56,362 nt of DNA from Muribaculum sp. (GTDB lineage: Bacteria; Bacteroidota; Bacteroidia; Bacteroidales; Muribaculaceae), in NCBI GenBank assembly GCA_023667055.1, contig JAMPAV010000009.1, positions 1-56,362 of the forward strand, given 5' to 3'. Under the pieces are notes generated by a model. It saw only the letters and a list, made by a program, of their open reading frames with translations. It searched no databases and was not told the origin of the DNA. Shown piece by piece: positions 1 to 9,250 of the stretch (its first letter is position 1; each line of letters starts with the position of its first letter). The position numbers and the translations under genes are program-made.

Positions 1-179
1 ATAGCTCCAAGGCTGCGACCCCTAAGACATAAAAATTTTATGAGATGGGGTCTAAGTTTGCAATCATGATGTGGTTGCCGGTTTGAAATGTAAAATTAAT
101 CAAAAAATCCCATTCGCGCAAAAAGAAAAATCCATCACCATCCGCTCCATACGTTACCATCCGCTTTGTGTTCCTCCCC

Positions 180-261
180 AATGGCTTCAGCCATTGACCA
201 ACCTGAATGAACACGATAATACAAATTCTTCCGGCACCCCTGCATCTGAAGATGCAGGGTG
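180..261. repeat. Pair of REP-like palindromes
   Basis: AATGGCTTCAGCCATT at 180-195 is a palindrome with a CTTCAG-type centre. A second one at 235-261 has arms CACCCCTGCATCT and AGATGCAGGGTG around GA (one bulged C), again with CTGAAG at the centre. Closely spaced small palindromes with this kind of core resemble the REP elements mobilised by RAYT (Y1) transposases. No RAYT gene lies in the window, so the assignment is inference. Confidence 0.45.
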
Positions 262-429
262 TCAAAAAACACCAAGCAGATTGACTAATTGTTCCAACAC
301 CGGCCGGTGATTGTCGCCCCAACATAAGTTCTTTCAAGCGTTGTCTATAATTTGTCTATAATAATGTTGGGAATCGGTGTTTTTTGCAAAAAAAAATGCC
401 GATTTTGTAATTTGTGTTGATATTTTTAT

Positions 430-437
430 TACCTTTG
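430..437 (+). promoter_or_regulatory. Bacteroidetes -7 promoter element
   Basis: TACCTTTG matches the Bacteroidetes TAnnTTTG consensus and lies 39 bp upstream of the start of the secreted-protein gene. A TTTG-type upstream element is present but its spacing is not ideal. Confidence 0.5.
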
Positions 438-476
438 TGGCGATATATCAATAATAAACCATAATTCAAGTATTTT

Positions 477-2831
477 ATGAAGCAGACTTTACTGACTGGC
501 TTATTGTCGATCACTGCTGCCGGCTTGGCACTTGCCGGAAATGTCCCTCAGACTCCTATGAAGGAAAGCATGAAGGATAGGGTAGTGGTGAAGACAGTGA
601 AGAATCTCAAAAGTGAAAACGGCAAGCGTCTCGCTCCCGGAGTGAGAGTTTCGACTTCCAATGGAGTCAAAAAACTGCATTCCATCAATATGGATCGCCC
701 TGCCAACATCTCCGCAATAAAAAAGGTTCAGAAGAGAACTGAATCCCAAACTCCCGATGGATATGCTCTTTACGAGGGGTTTGAAGACTGGGATGGATCT
801 GATTTGGAGTGGACTCCCGAAGGATGGACGGTTGACATGCGCGGTGATGTGCTACGCAGCGAAAGCTGGACTCCGGTAGCCGGAGGAGGATATCTCCCTT
901 CTGCGAAAGATGGCAACTACTACTATGGCATAAATTATTCGGTCAATCGTCAGGATGAGTGGCTGATTTCTCCGGAAATTGAGGTAGTAGGAGATATGAT
1001 TCTAAGCTACTGGCTCTATTTGGACCCGGCGTTCCTTTTCAGTCTTGATAATGTGGATTGGAATGAATACGAGTTCATTGGTGACAAGGTTGTGGCTGCA
1101 ACGCTGCAGATTTGGGCTCAGCCGGAAGGCGGTGAATGGCAAATGCTGCATGATTATGTGGATGACTACAAGGATATGGGTTTGATGGATATGATGATGA
1201 TTTCTCCCGTCGGCCTTGAGGAGAAATCCATAAGCCTTGCACAATTCTCAGGTAAAAAAGTGAAGGTGGCATTCCGATATGTTGGCACCGACGGCAATAC
1301 CATGCTTATTGATGCCATAGGCATCGGGTATCCGGCTCTTGAGGATATTTCCTATATGGATCCGTTCTATACACTCTACTGGGGATTCGAAAAAGGTTGG
1401 GAGATGTCTTATCTTAACGCTGCAATCGCGCATTATCCGGTTTATGAACCTATGACCTGGACCAACATGTCATATATCGATGGCGCTACATTCTCCTGGG
1501 AATATTGCGATCCTATCACAGCTGAATTTGTGACTGATGATGACTCGGATGTGCTCGAAGTGACGTACGTCCCTGACTATAGCTCTGAGGCCTCAAAGAA
1601 AAACAATTTCTTCTATCCACCGGTGTTAAAGGCTACTGCTCCTTACGCGACTCCCGGAAGTTATTCCTCTCCATACGCCTATTTCCAGGCCGGAGGCAAG
1701 GCAGAGCGCACTCTTACAGACGGAAGCGAGTTCTTGCCCTCTCTGATACCTTTCAATTTCCATGACCGTGGTCTGGCTATGGTGACTGTGGATGATCCTC
1801 AGATTGGTGATCCGGCAATACCGGTGTTTGGATACAATGTTAATACGAATGATTATTGGCTCAACTATTCGCTCAACGGAACTCAGGCAATAGAGGGTGA
1901 TTATTCCCGTCTGGAAGGTATTTCAAATATCTTCTTTGCCTCAGGTGCACCTTTGGTGGTAAATGGTCTGACGCTGCATGCGTATGGTAAGGTGGCAGAT
2001 GATGCTGAGTTTACAGCCATAATCTATGGCTTGAACGAAGATATGAATTCTGATTTCGCCACTTTCACTGAAATTGCAAGAACATCAATAAAGGGTTCGG
2101 ACATCATCGCGGAATCCCCAACCTCAAGGGGATATCTGGCATTGCCGTTTGATTTCGAGTCGCCGGTGGTGGTTCAGGCTACTGCTGAGCATCCGGCATA
2201 CGTATTTATGATCACCGGGTTTAATTCAGACAAGGTGGATTATTTCGTCCCATTGCAGTCTAATCTTCCTGATCCCAACTATATGTGCCAGGGTTATATA
2301 CTCAACCATATTGATCTCAGCAATCACATTGACCGCCCTGCATATTATTCATTTAAGCCAATGGTATATAAAGAGGGCGATGAGTATGTGGATCTTTACG
2401 GCGCGTTCGCAATAGGTGTTGACGCTGAATATCCATGGCTTACCACTGAGTGTGAGAAAATCAGTCTCACCAACGATGGAGCGAAAGTAGAGGTGGCTCT
2501 CGGCAGCTATTATGATGGCAGCCAACTCGAGGTGGAGGTGCCGGCCGGTGTTGAGGCCAGTGTTGCAGGTCGTTATGATGAATGTGTACTGACCGTATGC
2601 CACAACGATGCTGATGTGATAGCAGAAGGCAACGTGGTTGTGAAGGGTCCAGGTGTCAGACTGGAGATTCAGGTCAAGGAGGAAATCTCCGGAGTTGAGT
2701 CGGTTGGCAATGTTGCTGCTGAAGTTGTCGGCATTTATGACCTGAGCGGCAACCGTGTGGATTCCGCATCCAAGGGCATCTACATCGTGAAGTATTCCGA
2801 TGGCTCAGTCCGCAAGTCAGTAATCAAGTGA
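477..2831 (+). CDS. Secreted adhesin-like protein with C-terminal sorting tail
   Basis: 784 residues. An N-terminal signal peptide (about 1-21, ending in LALAG) is followed by a low-complexity basic stretch. Residues about 96-285 resemble a cleaved-adhesin / choice-of-anchor-J jelly-roll domain: a YEGFEDWDG opening, then WLISPEIEV and a YWLYLDPAF strand. The C-terminal ~40 residues (IYDLSGNRV, then GIYIVKY, ending in a basic stretch) are a type IX-like sorting tail, so export and surface anchoring are expected. The middle is unassigned beta-rich sequence. The gene is monocistronic, with its own promoter at 430 and a terminator at 2854. Substrate is unknown; a carbohydrate- or protein-binding role is inference. 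Confidence 0.7.
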   Translation: MKQTLLTGLLSITAAGLALAGNVPQTPMKESMKDRVVVKTVKNLKSENGKRLAPGVRVSTSNGVKKLHSINMDRPANISAIKKVQKRTESQTPDGYALYEGFEDWDGSDLEWTPEGWTVDMRGDVLRSESWTPVAGGGYLPSAKDGNYYYGINYSVNRQDEWLISPEIEVVGDMILSYWLYLDPAFLFSLDNVDWNEYEFIGDKVVAATLQIWAQPEGGEWQMLHDYVDDYKDMGLMDMMMISPVGLEEKSISLAQFSGKKVKVAFRYVGTDGNTMLIDAIGIGYPALEDISYMDPFYTLYWGFEKGWEMSYLNAAIAHYPVYEPMTWTNMSYIDGATFSWEYCDPITAEFVTDDDSDVLEVTYVPDYSSEASKKNNFFYPPVLKATAPYATPGSYSSPYAYFQAGGKAERTLTDGSEFLPSLIPFNFHDRGLAMVTVDDPQIGDPAIPVFGYNVNTNDYWLNYSLNGTQAIEGDYSRLEGISNIFFASGAPLVVNGLTLHAYGKVADDAEFTAIIYGLNEDMNSDFATFTEIARTSIKGSDIIAESPTSRGYLALPFDFESPVVVQATAEHPAYVFMITGFNSDKVDYFVPLQSNLPDPNYMCQGYILNHIDLSNHIDRPAYYSFKPMVYKEGDEYVDLYGAFAIGVDAEYPWLTTECEKISLTNDGAKVEVALGSYYDGSQLEVEVPAGVEASVAGRYDECVLTVCHNDADVIAEGNVVVKGPGVRLEIQVKEEISGVESVGNVAAEVVGIYDLSGNRVDSASKGIYIVKYSDGSVRKSVIK

Positions 2832-2853
2832 AATTTAGCAAATATAACAAAAG

Positions 2854-2879
2854 CGGAGAGAGTCGTTTGGCTCTCTCCG
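2854..2879. terminator. Bidirectional terminator between convergent genes
   Basis: CGGAGAGAG and CTCTCTCCG form a 9-bp stem with an 8-nt loop, followed on the plus strand by TTAGTTTTT. It lies between the convergent adhesin-like and TlpA-type genes. Confidence 0.75.
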
Positions 2880-2901
2880 TTAGTTTTTATCAATGCTAAG
2901 G

Positions 2902-3429
2902 TTATTTCACGAGGGATTTCAGGATGGTGTAGAATTCGGGATCTTCACCGATGGTGGCATTGGCAATGTTGCCTTCCGGGTCGATGATGAACTTCGTCGG
3001 ATAACCTTGAACCTCGTATTTCTCCACGAGTCCGTTATTGCCGGGATTATACACCTGAAGCCAAGGCAATTCATATTTCTTCACTGCCTCTTTCCATACT
3101 TCCTCCGAGTCTCGGCAGTCAATGCCTACCACCTCCACCTTGCCTGCATATTGCTGGTAGGCTTCTTTCAATGCCGGAAAACCCTTGATGCACCATGGAC
3201 ACCAGCTTCCCCAGAAGTCGAGGATGACCCACTTACCTCTCAAATCGGAAAGCGAAAGCGGCTTGCCGTTGATGTCTTTGAGGGTGAAGTCGGGAGCCGG
3301 CGCTCTTTTTCTGACCACAGTTCCTTCCTTAGTCACCTGAGCCTCCTGTCCGCCATTCTCCTGATTGCCGGCCTTCGCACCGCATGCGGTGAAAAGCAGC
3401 ACAAGGAGAGGAAAAATTATCTTTTTCAT
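2902..3429 (-). CDS. TlpA-family thioredoxin-like lipoprotein
   Basis: 175 residues. A lipoprotein signal ends at Cys16 (LLFTAC). A thioredoxin/AhpC-TSA fold follows: APDFTLKDINGKPLSLSDL at about 44-62, the redox motif WCPWC with CPWC at 77-80, and the cis-proline loop GYPTKF at 142-147. The family performs thiol-disulfide exchange outside the cytoplasm, for example in cytochrome c maturation or oxidative defence. Both active-site cysteines are present, so it should be redox active; whether it reduces or oxidises cannot be told. It is convergent with the preceding gene and lacks an obvious partner such as DsbD next door. Confidence 0.85.
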   Translation of the reverse strand: MKKIIFPLLVLLFTACGAKAGNQENGGQEAQVTKEGTVVRKRAPAPDFTLKDINGKPLSLSDLRGKWVILDFWGSWCPWCIKGFPALKEAYQQYAGKVEVVGIDCRDSEEVWKEAVKKYELPWLQVYNPGNNGLVEKYEVQGYPTKFIIDPEGNIANATIGEDPEFYTILKSLVK

Positions 3430-3491
3430 CTTGTTTCAAATTTTAATTGTCATTATATGTAATAACAATTTAGACCTCTCCGGGGTTCTTG

Positions 3492-3568
3492 ATTAGGATC
3501 CCGCAGCAATTTCATAAAATTGCCATATCCCGATAATTCCTAATTCCTCTTTCCTAATTCCTAATTCA
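3492..3568. repeat. Dyad element: palindromic core with ATTAGGA/TCCTAAT arms
   Basis: A core GCAATTT-CATA-AAATTGC (3506-3523) is flanked by ATTAGGA on the left (3493-3499) and by repeated AATTCCT words on the right, so the arm words are reverse complements. It fills the gap between the TlpA-type gene and kbl and runs up to the kbl stop codon. Confidence 0.55.
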
Positions 3569-4762
3569 AATAACTCCCAGTTTCTTGCCAACTTTGATGA
3601 AAGCCTCAATGGCGCGGTCGAGATGCTCACGTTCATGGGCTGCTGAAAGTTGTACGCGGATGCGGGCTTGTCCTTTCGGAACCACCGGATAGTAGAAACC
3701 GGTCACGAAAATTCCCTCCTTCTGCATCTCTGCGGCAAAATCCTGCGACAACTTTGCATCATAGAGCATCACAGCGCATATCGCAGACTGAGTCGGCTTG
3801 ATGTCGAATCCGGCTGCCATCATCTTATCACGGAAATAAGCCACATTTTCCATCAGTTTTGTGTGAAGGTCGTTAGATTCCTTCAGCATCTTAAACATCT
3901 CCAGACTTGCTCCTACAATTGATGGTGCCACAGAGTTGGAGAAGAGATACGGACGGCTACGCTGGCGAAGCATATCGATTATCTCTTTCGGGCCGGTGGT
4001 GAAGCCACCCATAGCGCCGCCGAATGCCTTTCCGAGAGTGCCGGTGAAGATATCGATCTTGCCATAGCAGTTGAACTGTTCAGCCACTCCATGGCCTGTT
4101 GGCCCTACTACACCGGCAGAGTGGGATTCGTCAACCATCACAAGGGCGTCATATTTCTCGGCAAGTTCGCATATTTTGTCCATAGGTGCTACGTTGCCGT
4201 CCATGGAGAAGACCCCGTCGGTGGCTATTACCTTGTAGCGGCAACCTTGTTCGTTGGCTTCCTTCAGGCAGCGTTCAAGGTCTGCCATGTCTGCGTTGGC
4301 ATAGCGAAAACGTTTTGCTTTGCACAGGCGTACTCCGTCGATGATTGAGGCATGATTGAGCGAGTCGGAAATGATGGCGTCCTCCTCAGAGAAGAGCGGT
4401 TCAAACAAGCCTCCGTTGGCATCAAAACAGGCGGCATATAGTATTGTGTCTTCCGTCTTGAAATAGTCGGAGATTGCTTTCTCCAGTTCCTTATGCAGGT
4501 CCTGGGTGCCACAGATGAAGCGCACTGAGCTCATGCCGTAGCCACGTGCATCCATGGCTTTCTTGGCAGACTCGATTAGTCTGGTGTTGTCTGCAAGGCC
4601 AAGGTAATTGTTCGCGCAGAAGTTTAGCACATCATTCTGTGTGCCTTCTACTTTGATGTCGGCACTCTGGGGAGTGACGATGATTCTTTCGTTTTTGTAA
4701 AGGCCGGCCTCCTTGATGGAGTCCAGTTCCTTTGCAAGATGGGTTTTGAAGTTCTTATACAT
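3566..4762 (-). CDS. kbl: Glycine C-acetyltransferase (2-amino-3-ketobutyrate CoA ligase)
   Basis: 398 residues from the ATG at 4762; the longer frame upstream has no family similarity. It is a PLP-dependent alpha-oxoamine synthase that interconverts 2-amino-3-oxobutyrate plus CoA with glycine plus acetyl-CoA, the second step of threonine catabolism via threonine dehydrogenase. The PLP lysine sits in TGTLGKAFGG (Lys245); DSLNHAS (His136) and VDESHSAG (Asp211, His214) are the cofactor-contacting motifs. Length and ending (RIRVQLSAAHEREHLDRAI) fit the family. No threonine dehydrogenase is adjacent. Related paralogues include AONS (BioF) and serine palmitoyltransferase, but overall similarity favours Kbl. 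Confidence 0.88.
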   Translation of the reverse strand: MYKNFKTHLAKELDSIKEAGLYKNERIIVTPQSADIKVEGTQNDVLNFCANNYLGLADNTRLIESAKKAMDARGYGMSSVRFICGTQDLHKELEKAISDYFKTEDTILYAACFDANGGLFEPLFSEEDAIISDSLNHASIIDGVRLCKAKRFRYANADMADLERCLKEANEQGCRYKVIATDGVFSMDGNVAPMDKICELAEKYDALVMVDESHSAGVVGPTGHGVAEQFNCYGKIDIFTGTLGKAFGGAMGGFTTGPKEIIDMLRQRSRPYLFSNSVAPSIVGASLEMFKMLKESNDLHTKLMENVAYFRDKMMAAGFDIKPTQSAICAVMLYDAKLSQDFAAEMQKEGIFVTGFYYPVVPKGQARIRVQLSAAHEREHLDRAIEAFIKVGKKLGVI

Positions 4763-4831
4763 ATTAGTTTTCAGTTGACAAAATGACATCTTGTCATTAT
4801 GACAAGGTGACGATTGGGGTATAATTATTTG

Positions 4832-4839
4832 CAAAGTTA
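4832..4839 (-). promoter_or_regulatory. -7 element for kbl
   Basis: Minus-strand TAACTTTG fits TAnnTTTG, about 70 bp upstream of the kbl ATG. It lies just past the tandem terminators of the tRNA gene, so kbl is transcribed independently. The leader between them carries a TGACAA/TTGTCA dyad at about 4775-4805. Confidence 0.55.
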
Positions 4840-4851
4840 ATAAAAAAAAAC

Positions 4852-4879
4852 AAAAGGGTCTCAATGCAGTGACCCTTTT
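4852..4879 (-). terminator. Second terminator downstream of tRNA-His
   Basis: AAAAGGGTC and GACCCTTTT form a 9-bp stem with a 10-nt loop. On the minus strand it is followed by G and nine T residues. It lies just upstream of the kbl promoter. Confidence 0.75.
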
Positions 4880-4907
4880 ATTATATGTTTGTCAGCATAA
4901 AAAAAAT

Positions 4908-4939
4908 GAGACCCGGAGTGTGGAGCCACTCCAAGTCTC
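4908..4939 (-). terminator. First terminator downstream of tRNA-His
   Basis: GAGACccGGAGTG pairs with CACTCCaaGTCTC (one 2x2 internal mismatch) around a 6-nt loop. A T-run follows on the minus strand. It starts 8 nt past the 3' end of the tRNA. Confidence 0.65.
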
Positions 4940-4947
4940 TGAAGGCG

Positions 4948-5021
4948 GGTGGGAGATGGGGCTCGAACCCACGACCTACGGAACCACAATCCGTCGCTCT
5001 AACCAACTGAGCTACACCCAC
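4948..5021 (-). tRNA. tRNA-His (GTG)
   Basis: The minus strand folds into a full cloverleaf: acceptor arm GTGGGTG, D-arm GCTCAGTTGGTTAGAGC, anticodon loop TTGTGGT with anticodon GTG, and T-arm GTGGGTTCGAGCCCCAT. The discriminator is C73 and the base just before the acceptor arm is G (position 5022), giving the G-1:C73 pair that identifies tRNA-His. CCA is not encoded. The acceptor stem has one T-T mismatch. Confidence 0.95.
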
Positions 5022-5134
5022 CATGTCGCTTCCCAAGGAGATTCCACTAAAGGCTTCGCAAGGTCTCTCCCGAAAAGCACTGCAAAATTACAACTTTTTT
5101 CTGAATCCACCAAATATTTTTTAAGAAATTTTGA

Positions 5135-5192
5135 ATTTTGAATTTTGAATTTTGAATCAATTCTCAATTCTTAATTCTCAATTCTCAATTTT
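5135..5192. repeat. Simple-word repeat (TTTTGAA / AATTCTC)
   Basis: Four TTTTGAA words are followed by AATTCTCAATTCT words, reaching the stop codon of the alpha/beta hydrolase gene. The two halves are loosely reverse-complementary (GAATT against AATTC). Confidence 0.45.
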
Positions 5193-6336
5193 TCAGATAT
5201 TTATCAAAAAAATCGAGGGCCATCTTCTGGGTGTCTTTGTGCATCCAGTGTCCCTGGGGCAGGAGATGAGTCTCAAGCTTGTCGCCGACTCCCTGGCTGT
5301 CCCATACTTCATGCATTATATCATAACATTTCTTTACGGCATGAGGTTTGAAAAGTTTGTCGGTATCTCCATTTATGAGCAACATTGCATTCGGACATGC
5401 AAGTGTCGCGATATGCGGATAGTCGAGATAGTTTCGCACACCACCTAAATTATTGGCATATCCTCCTCGCTCGTGCCGTCCGTAGGTCCAGTGCATCATG
5501 TTGTCGGCATCCGTCATCCAGCATACCCCCACGCTGGCCTTGATAAGGGGGGAGATTGCTGCAAGCATCCACGACCGGTATCCACCCATTGAAAGTCCCA
5601 CGCAGCCCAGTCGCTCAGGATCAGTCTCCGGCAACGAGGCAAGAAATTCAGTGGCGTATGAATCCTCATACGTCATCCACGAACTAAGATTCCTGCCAAG
5701 CTGAAGCATATTGCCCGCCACGCTTGCAAGATGCGTGTTGTCGCTCCCCTCCTTGCATCCGCGTTCACCCCACATTAGGGCATCGGCTGAAAGCACCACA
5801 TATCCGTTTTTTGCAAGGTAATCCCCTACATATTGTCCCTCATAAAGATTGTCGGCCCATGCATCAGCATCGTCAAGCACTGACTTATCCACTCCGAATG
5901 GTTTCACCATCTTTTCCTTCCCTATGGTGAAATGAGCACCATGGTCGTGAAGGGCAACCACTCCCGGAAATGGACCCTTACCATCTGGAACCAAGAGATA
6001 AGCCTTCACCCTCGAATACTTCGTCAGGTTGAACTCAATCTTGTGGGCTGTGTATCCGTCACGCTTTTCCGAGTCGAGTATCACCATGTCGTATGCGAAT
6101 GCTTTGGGTGGAGGTGGGAGCATTTCCTCGATGAGTTTTCCTCTTGCCGATTCTTTCCATAGATTGAAATCCGCGATGTCGCTGTTGCCCCAAGCCAATG
6201 GGTAAGTTAGCTCTGTCTTAAGGCTGTCGAGAAAAACCGGCATGTCGCGCTGAAACTCAAAAGCCTTTTCAGTCTGAGCGAAAGCAGCAGACGCCCCAAG
6301 GGCGACTGCTGCTGTTATGGTTGTCATTGTTTTCAT
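5185..6336 (-). CDS. Exported alpha/beta hydrolase, acetyl-xylan-esterase/dienelactone-hydrolase-like
   Basis: 383 residues from the ATG at 6336, chosen because it opens a signal peptide (MKTMTTITAAVALGASAAFA) and avoids overlap with the upstream gene. The alpha/beta hydrolase fold has the nucleophile elbow GLSMGG (Ser249), an acid in INGDTDKLF (about Asp324/326) and the base in LPQGHWMH (His363). HDHG at 130-133 and ALMWGERG fit the oxyanion and lid region of this family. Likely a periplasmic esterase, perhaps acting on acetylated or feruloylated glycans; the substrate is inference. It lies 31 bp downstream of the TonB-type receptor gene and is probably co-transcribed with it. Confidence 0.75.
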   Translation of the reverse strand: MKTMTTITAAVALGASAAFAQTEKAFEFQRDMPVFLDSLKTELTYPLAWGNSDIADFNLWKESARGKLIEEMLPPPPKAFAYDMVILDSEKRDGYTAHKIEFNLTKYSRVKAYLLVPDGKGPFPGVVALHDHGAHFTIGKEKMVKPFGVDKSVLDDADAWADNLYEGQYVGDYLAKNGYVVLSADALMWGERGCKEGSDNTHLASVAGNMLQLGRNLSSWMTYEDSYATEFLASLPETDPERLGCVGLSMGGYRSWMLAAISPLIKASVGVCWMTDADNMMHWTYGRHERGGYANNLGGVRNYLDYPHIATLACPNAMLLINGDTDKLFKPHAVKKCYDIMHEVWDSQGVGDKLETHLLPQGHWMHKDTQKMALDFFDKYLKN

Positions 6337-6368
6337 AATTCCTAATTCCTCTTTCCTATTTCCTAATT
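6337..6368. repeat. AATTCCT word repeat (one arm)
   Basis: Tandem AATTCCT/CTTTCCT words fill the gap between the hydrolase start and the receptor stop. It is the same word family as at 3536-3568, 33424-33501 and 41517-41625, here without a second arm. Confidence 0.55.
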
Positions 6369-9250
6369 CAGAAAGGTCTTCCACCGAAGCCGCCCGGGCG
6401 GCCGCCGGGACCGCCGAATCCTCCGGGCGGTGGCATAGGCATGTCTCCATTCTCGGCTGCCTTCTCTGCCATCTTCTTCCAGTTGAGCGAGTTGAACTGC
6501 CAACTTACGCCAAAGAGGAAGTAGCGCGACAGGTTGTTGTAGCGGTTATCCACAATCGAGGTGGCAGATACGCTTCGCGAGATGTTCTTGGTGTCGCCGA
6601 GAAGGTCGTGGGCTTCCACAAACACGCTGAGTCCCCATGCTTTCGGGATGGTGTATTGCAGGTTTGCATTCCATATCCATGATTCAGAGTCAAAGCCACG
6701 TGAAAGGCCGGATGTCTTCGAGAAATTCAGGTTGGTGTCAAACTGCAGGCCGAAGGGGAAATTCAGAGTGAAGTCTGTATTGAAACCATACGAATGCGTG
6801 CTTTGGTTCGGTTGTTTCTTAAGTGTACTTGTGGAGAGCTGCCATGAATAGTTCGGATTGGCGGAAATCTGTACCACTTCCGTTGAGAATGTGATACCTG
6901 CACGGGGCGACAGACTGAGGTCGCCGCTTCGGTTGAAGTCCTCATTGATATAACTGTTGTAGGCTCTGTAGTTGGCCCTGAGATTGGCAAACACACGCCA
7001 GTTCTTGTTGCGAAGAGGCTGGTTGTACATTCCCATGGCGAATATGTTGAGATCGCCTGAACTGTTGGTGTATGTTGAAGTTCGTGCTCCGGTCAGAGGG
7101 TCTGTGGTGGTCTTGCTGATGATGTTGTTGATGACATAGCTTGCGTTTGCGAAAGCCATGATCGAACTTTGGGTATCCATGTTGAAGTTATTGTAGCGGA
7201 CGTTCAGTCGCTGCGTGAAAGTAGGCTTCAAGTCCGGATTACCGACTTTTATGTTCATCGGGTCCGACACGTCGGCCACCGGCTGCAACTGAGTCAACGA
7301 GGGTTCCGACGACCGTGCGTTATATCGGATGTTGAGTGCCGAGTTTTTTGAGAACTTATAGCGGAATCGCAAGTATGGAGCGAAGTTGAGTACGTTGCGG
7401 CGCGGAATGCTGCGTTCGCCGATTATGAGGTCTGTACTCTTGCTGCTTGATGGTGTCAGTTCGATACCGGCATTAAGATTCATCTCCTTGGTGGTGCGCA
7501 CGTAGCCCAGACGTATGCTCTGGGTCAGGAAGTCGTTGCGGAAGCTGTTGGAAAGAGTATCCGACATGATTGCCCCTGCCGGAAGACTTCCGAAGTCAGG
7601 CATGAACGTAGTGCCGTCGGCATTGATGCCGAGAAGATCGAGAGGCAGGTTATACACATACTTGTCGGAATTGTTACGGCGGGAGGTTATGCTATATACA
7701 AACTCCAGGAAATTACCCGGCCGTCCGATTGGTTCGGTCCATGTCACGCGTCCGGTTATGTTGTTGTTCCAGGAATGAGTGTCGGTAAACCGGAACAAGT
7801 CTTCGTCGTCATGGCTTTCATCGAGGAAATATTTGATTTCAGACAGGGATGTGCCGTGCTGTTTGGTGTCGGTGAAGGAGTATTCCATTCTGGCACTAAG
7901 TGAGCGGCCTTTCTTCTGGGGGAATCTGTACACGTAGGTGAGGTCGCCTCTCGCAGTCCATGAGTCGCCGTGGTTTGTCCTGTCGTTTTTCTGGCTGTTG
8001 ACCTGGTTGCCCTGTTGCCAGCTATCGTTTATGCCGCCGATTATTCTGTGACCCTGGAAAAGTTCACTCTCAGAGTTTGATGTGGAGTAGCGGGTATTGT
8101 ATGTGAATGAAGGACGGAAGTCGAGCGTGTTGTTCTCGTTGATTTCCCATTTCATTCGGAAATTGGCGCGGACATTGTGCGACTCATCTTTCGATTTAGA
8201 ATTCGAGCTCTGGTAACTTGTGGAGTCGTTAAGCAAGTTTTGGGTCTCGCTGCTGTTGATGGAGTTTCGGTCGGAATGGTTGTAGCTCACGTCGCCTCCT
8301 ACGCGAAATATTTCTTCGTTGCCGACATTGAAGTTAAGGCCAAGCATCTGTGAAGAAGTAATGCCGCCGCTGCCGCCAAACGAGTTGAAATTGCCTCGGC
8401 CCATGTCGCCGAAGCCCATCTGGTTGGTGTTGTTGGCGCGACCTATGAGGGTAAACATATTGTTGCTCACCATGCGGTTCAGGATGAAATTGCCTGCATA
8501 GCGGTCGTCGGTGCCGTAGCCGAAACGGGCATTGCCATACCAGCTTTCTTCCATGCCCTTCTTAACGGTGAGGTTTATGACTGTCTCTTCCTCTCCGTCA
8601 TCCACACCGGTGAGACGTGCCTGGTCGCTCTTGCGATCTACGACCTGCACCTTCTCCACCATCTTTGCACTAAGGTTTTTTGACGCCATCTGGGGGTCAT
8701 CAGCGAAGAATTCCTTGCCATTTACAAGAATCTTCGAGACTGTCTTGCCTCCCGATGTGATACTGCCGTCGCTGCCTACTTCCACACCGGGAAGTTTCTT
8801 GAGCAAGTCTTCCACCACTGCATTGTCGGTGGTATGAAACGAGTCGGCGTTGAACTCAAGAGTGTCTTCCTTGGCGACCACAGCGGTCTTCACACCCTTC
8901 ACCACAAGTTCCTTCAGCATGGTGGAGGTCTCGTAGAGTTTTAGTGTTGGAAGTTCAAGAGTCTTGGTCGTGTCGTTGACGGTGAAGTCTGCAGACTCCG
9001 TGTCCATGCCTGTCATGCTTGCCCTCAGTACATAGCGGCGTGGTTTCAGATTTTTGAATTTGTATGCACCATTTTCATCTGTCATCGTGCCTGTGACAAT
9101 CGTGGAGTCCGGAAGGGCGAGCAGCGTCGTGGTTGCGCCAATGAGCGGTTGCCCTTGGGAGTCAACCACACGCCCCTTCACCGTGGCAGCTATCACTGCC
9201 GATACTGCGAAGATAGAAATTGCAAACGCGGTTAAGAATCGTTTAGCCAT
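6368..9250 (-). CDS. TonB-dependent-receptor-like outer membrane beta-barrel
   Basis: 960 residues. A signal peptide (about 1-22) is followed by a CarboxypepD_reg-like domain (about 23-110, VKGRVVDSQGQPLIGATTTL). Next is a plug-like segment (about 125-230, DLLKKLPGVEV, ILVNGKEFFADDP), then a long barrel of the OMP_b-brl_3 type ending in aromatic strands (RYFLFGVSWQFNSLNW). After the barrel comes an unusual Gly/Pro/Phe-rich tail (GGFGGPGGRPGGFGGRPF). These proteins are gated transporters or barrel relatives; no SusD partner is present, so this is not a classic SusCD pair. No TonB box is evident. The near-consensus promoter AACCTTTG lies about 100 bp upstream. Confidence 0.82.
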   Translation of the reverse strand: MAKRFLTAFAISIFAVSAVIAATVKGRVVDSQGQPLIGATTTLLALPDSTIVTGTMTDENGAYKFKNLKPRRYVLRASMTGMDTESADFTVNDTTKTLELPTLKLYETSTMLKELVVKGVKTAVVAKEDTLEFNADSFHTTDNAVVEDLLKKLPGVEVGSDGSITSGGKTVSKILVNGKEFFADDPQMASKNLSAKMVEKVQVVDRKSDQARLTGVDDGEEETVINLTVKKGMEESWYGNARFGYGTDDRYAGNFILNRMVSNNMFTLIGRANNTNQMGFGDMGRGNFNSFGGSGGITSSQMLGLNFNVGNEEIFRVGGDVSYNHSDRNSINSSETQNLLNDSTSYQSSNSKSKDESHNVRANFRMKWEINENNTLDFRPSFTYNTRYSTSNSESELFQGHRIIGGINDSWQQGNQVNSQKNDRTNHGDSWTARGDLTYVYRFPQKKGRSLSARMEYSFTDTKQHGTSLSEIKYFLDESHDDEDLFRFTDTHSWNNNITGRVTWTEPIGRPGNFLEFVYSITSRRNNSDKYVYNLPLDLLGINADGTTFMPDFGSLPAGAIMSDTLSNSFRNDFLTQSIRLGYVRTTKEMNLNAGIELTPSSSKSTDLIIGERSIPRRNVLNFAPYLRFRYKFSKNSALNIRYNARSSEPSLTQLQPVADVSDPMNIKVGNPDLKPTFTQRLNVRYNNFNMDTQSSIMAFANASYVINNIISKTTTDPLTGARTSTYTNSSGDLNIFAMGMYNQPLRNKNWRVFANLRANYRAYNSYINEDFNRSGDLSLSPRAGITFSTEVVQISANPNYSWQLSTSTLKKQPNQSTHSYGFNTDFTLNFPFGLQFDTNLNFSKTSGLSRGFDSESWIWNANLQYTIPKAWGLSVFVEAHDLLGDTKNISRSVSATSIVDNRYNNLSRYFLFGVSWQFNSLNWKKMAEKAAENGDMPMPPPGGFGGPGGRPGGFGGRPF

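Larger units (their letters stand above)
1..476. other. Intergenic region with palindromes, no gene
   Basis: No convincing coding region is visible. Short frames exist on both strands but show no domain, signal peptide or start context. The stretch holds two small palindromes (180-195 and 235-261), a direct repeat of TTGTCTATAA around 343-364, and the promoter of the downstream secreted-protein gene. Confidence 0.6.

Noticed and set aside
38..337. Small genes on either strand in the first 340 bases
   Set aside because: Both frames run over palindromes and AT-rich sequence, with no signal peptide, domain or start context.
2893..3462. Plus-strand open frame of 189 codons
   Set aside because: It is the antisense of the TlpA-type lipoprotein, which has a lipobox and CPWC motif; the plus-strand product has no domain.
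6368..9250. SusC-type nutrient receptor of a polysaccharide utilisation locus
   Set aside because: No SusD-like gene follows, and the barrel is of the OMP_b-brl_3 type with a Gly-rich tail, so a SusC label is not supported.
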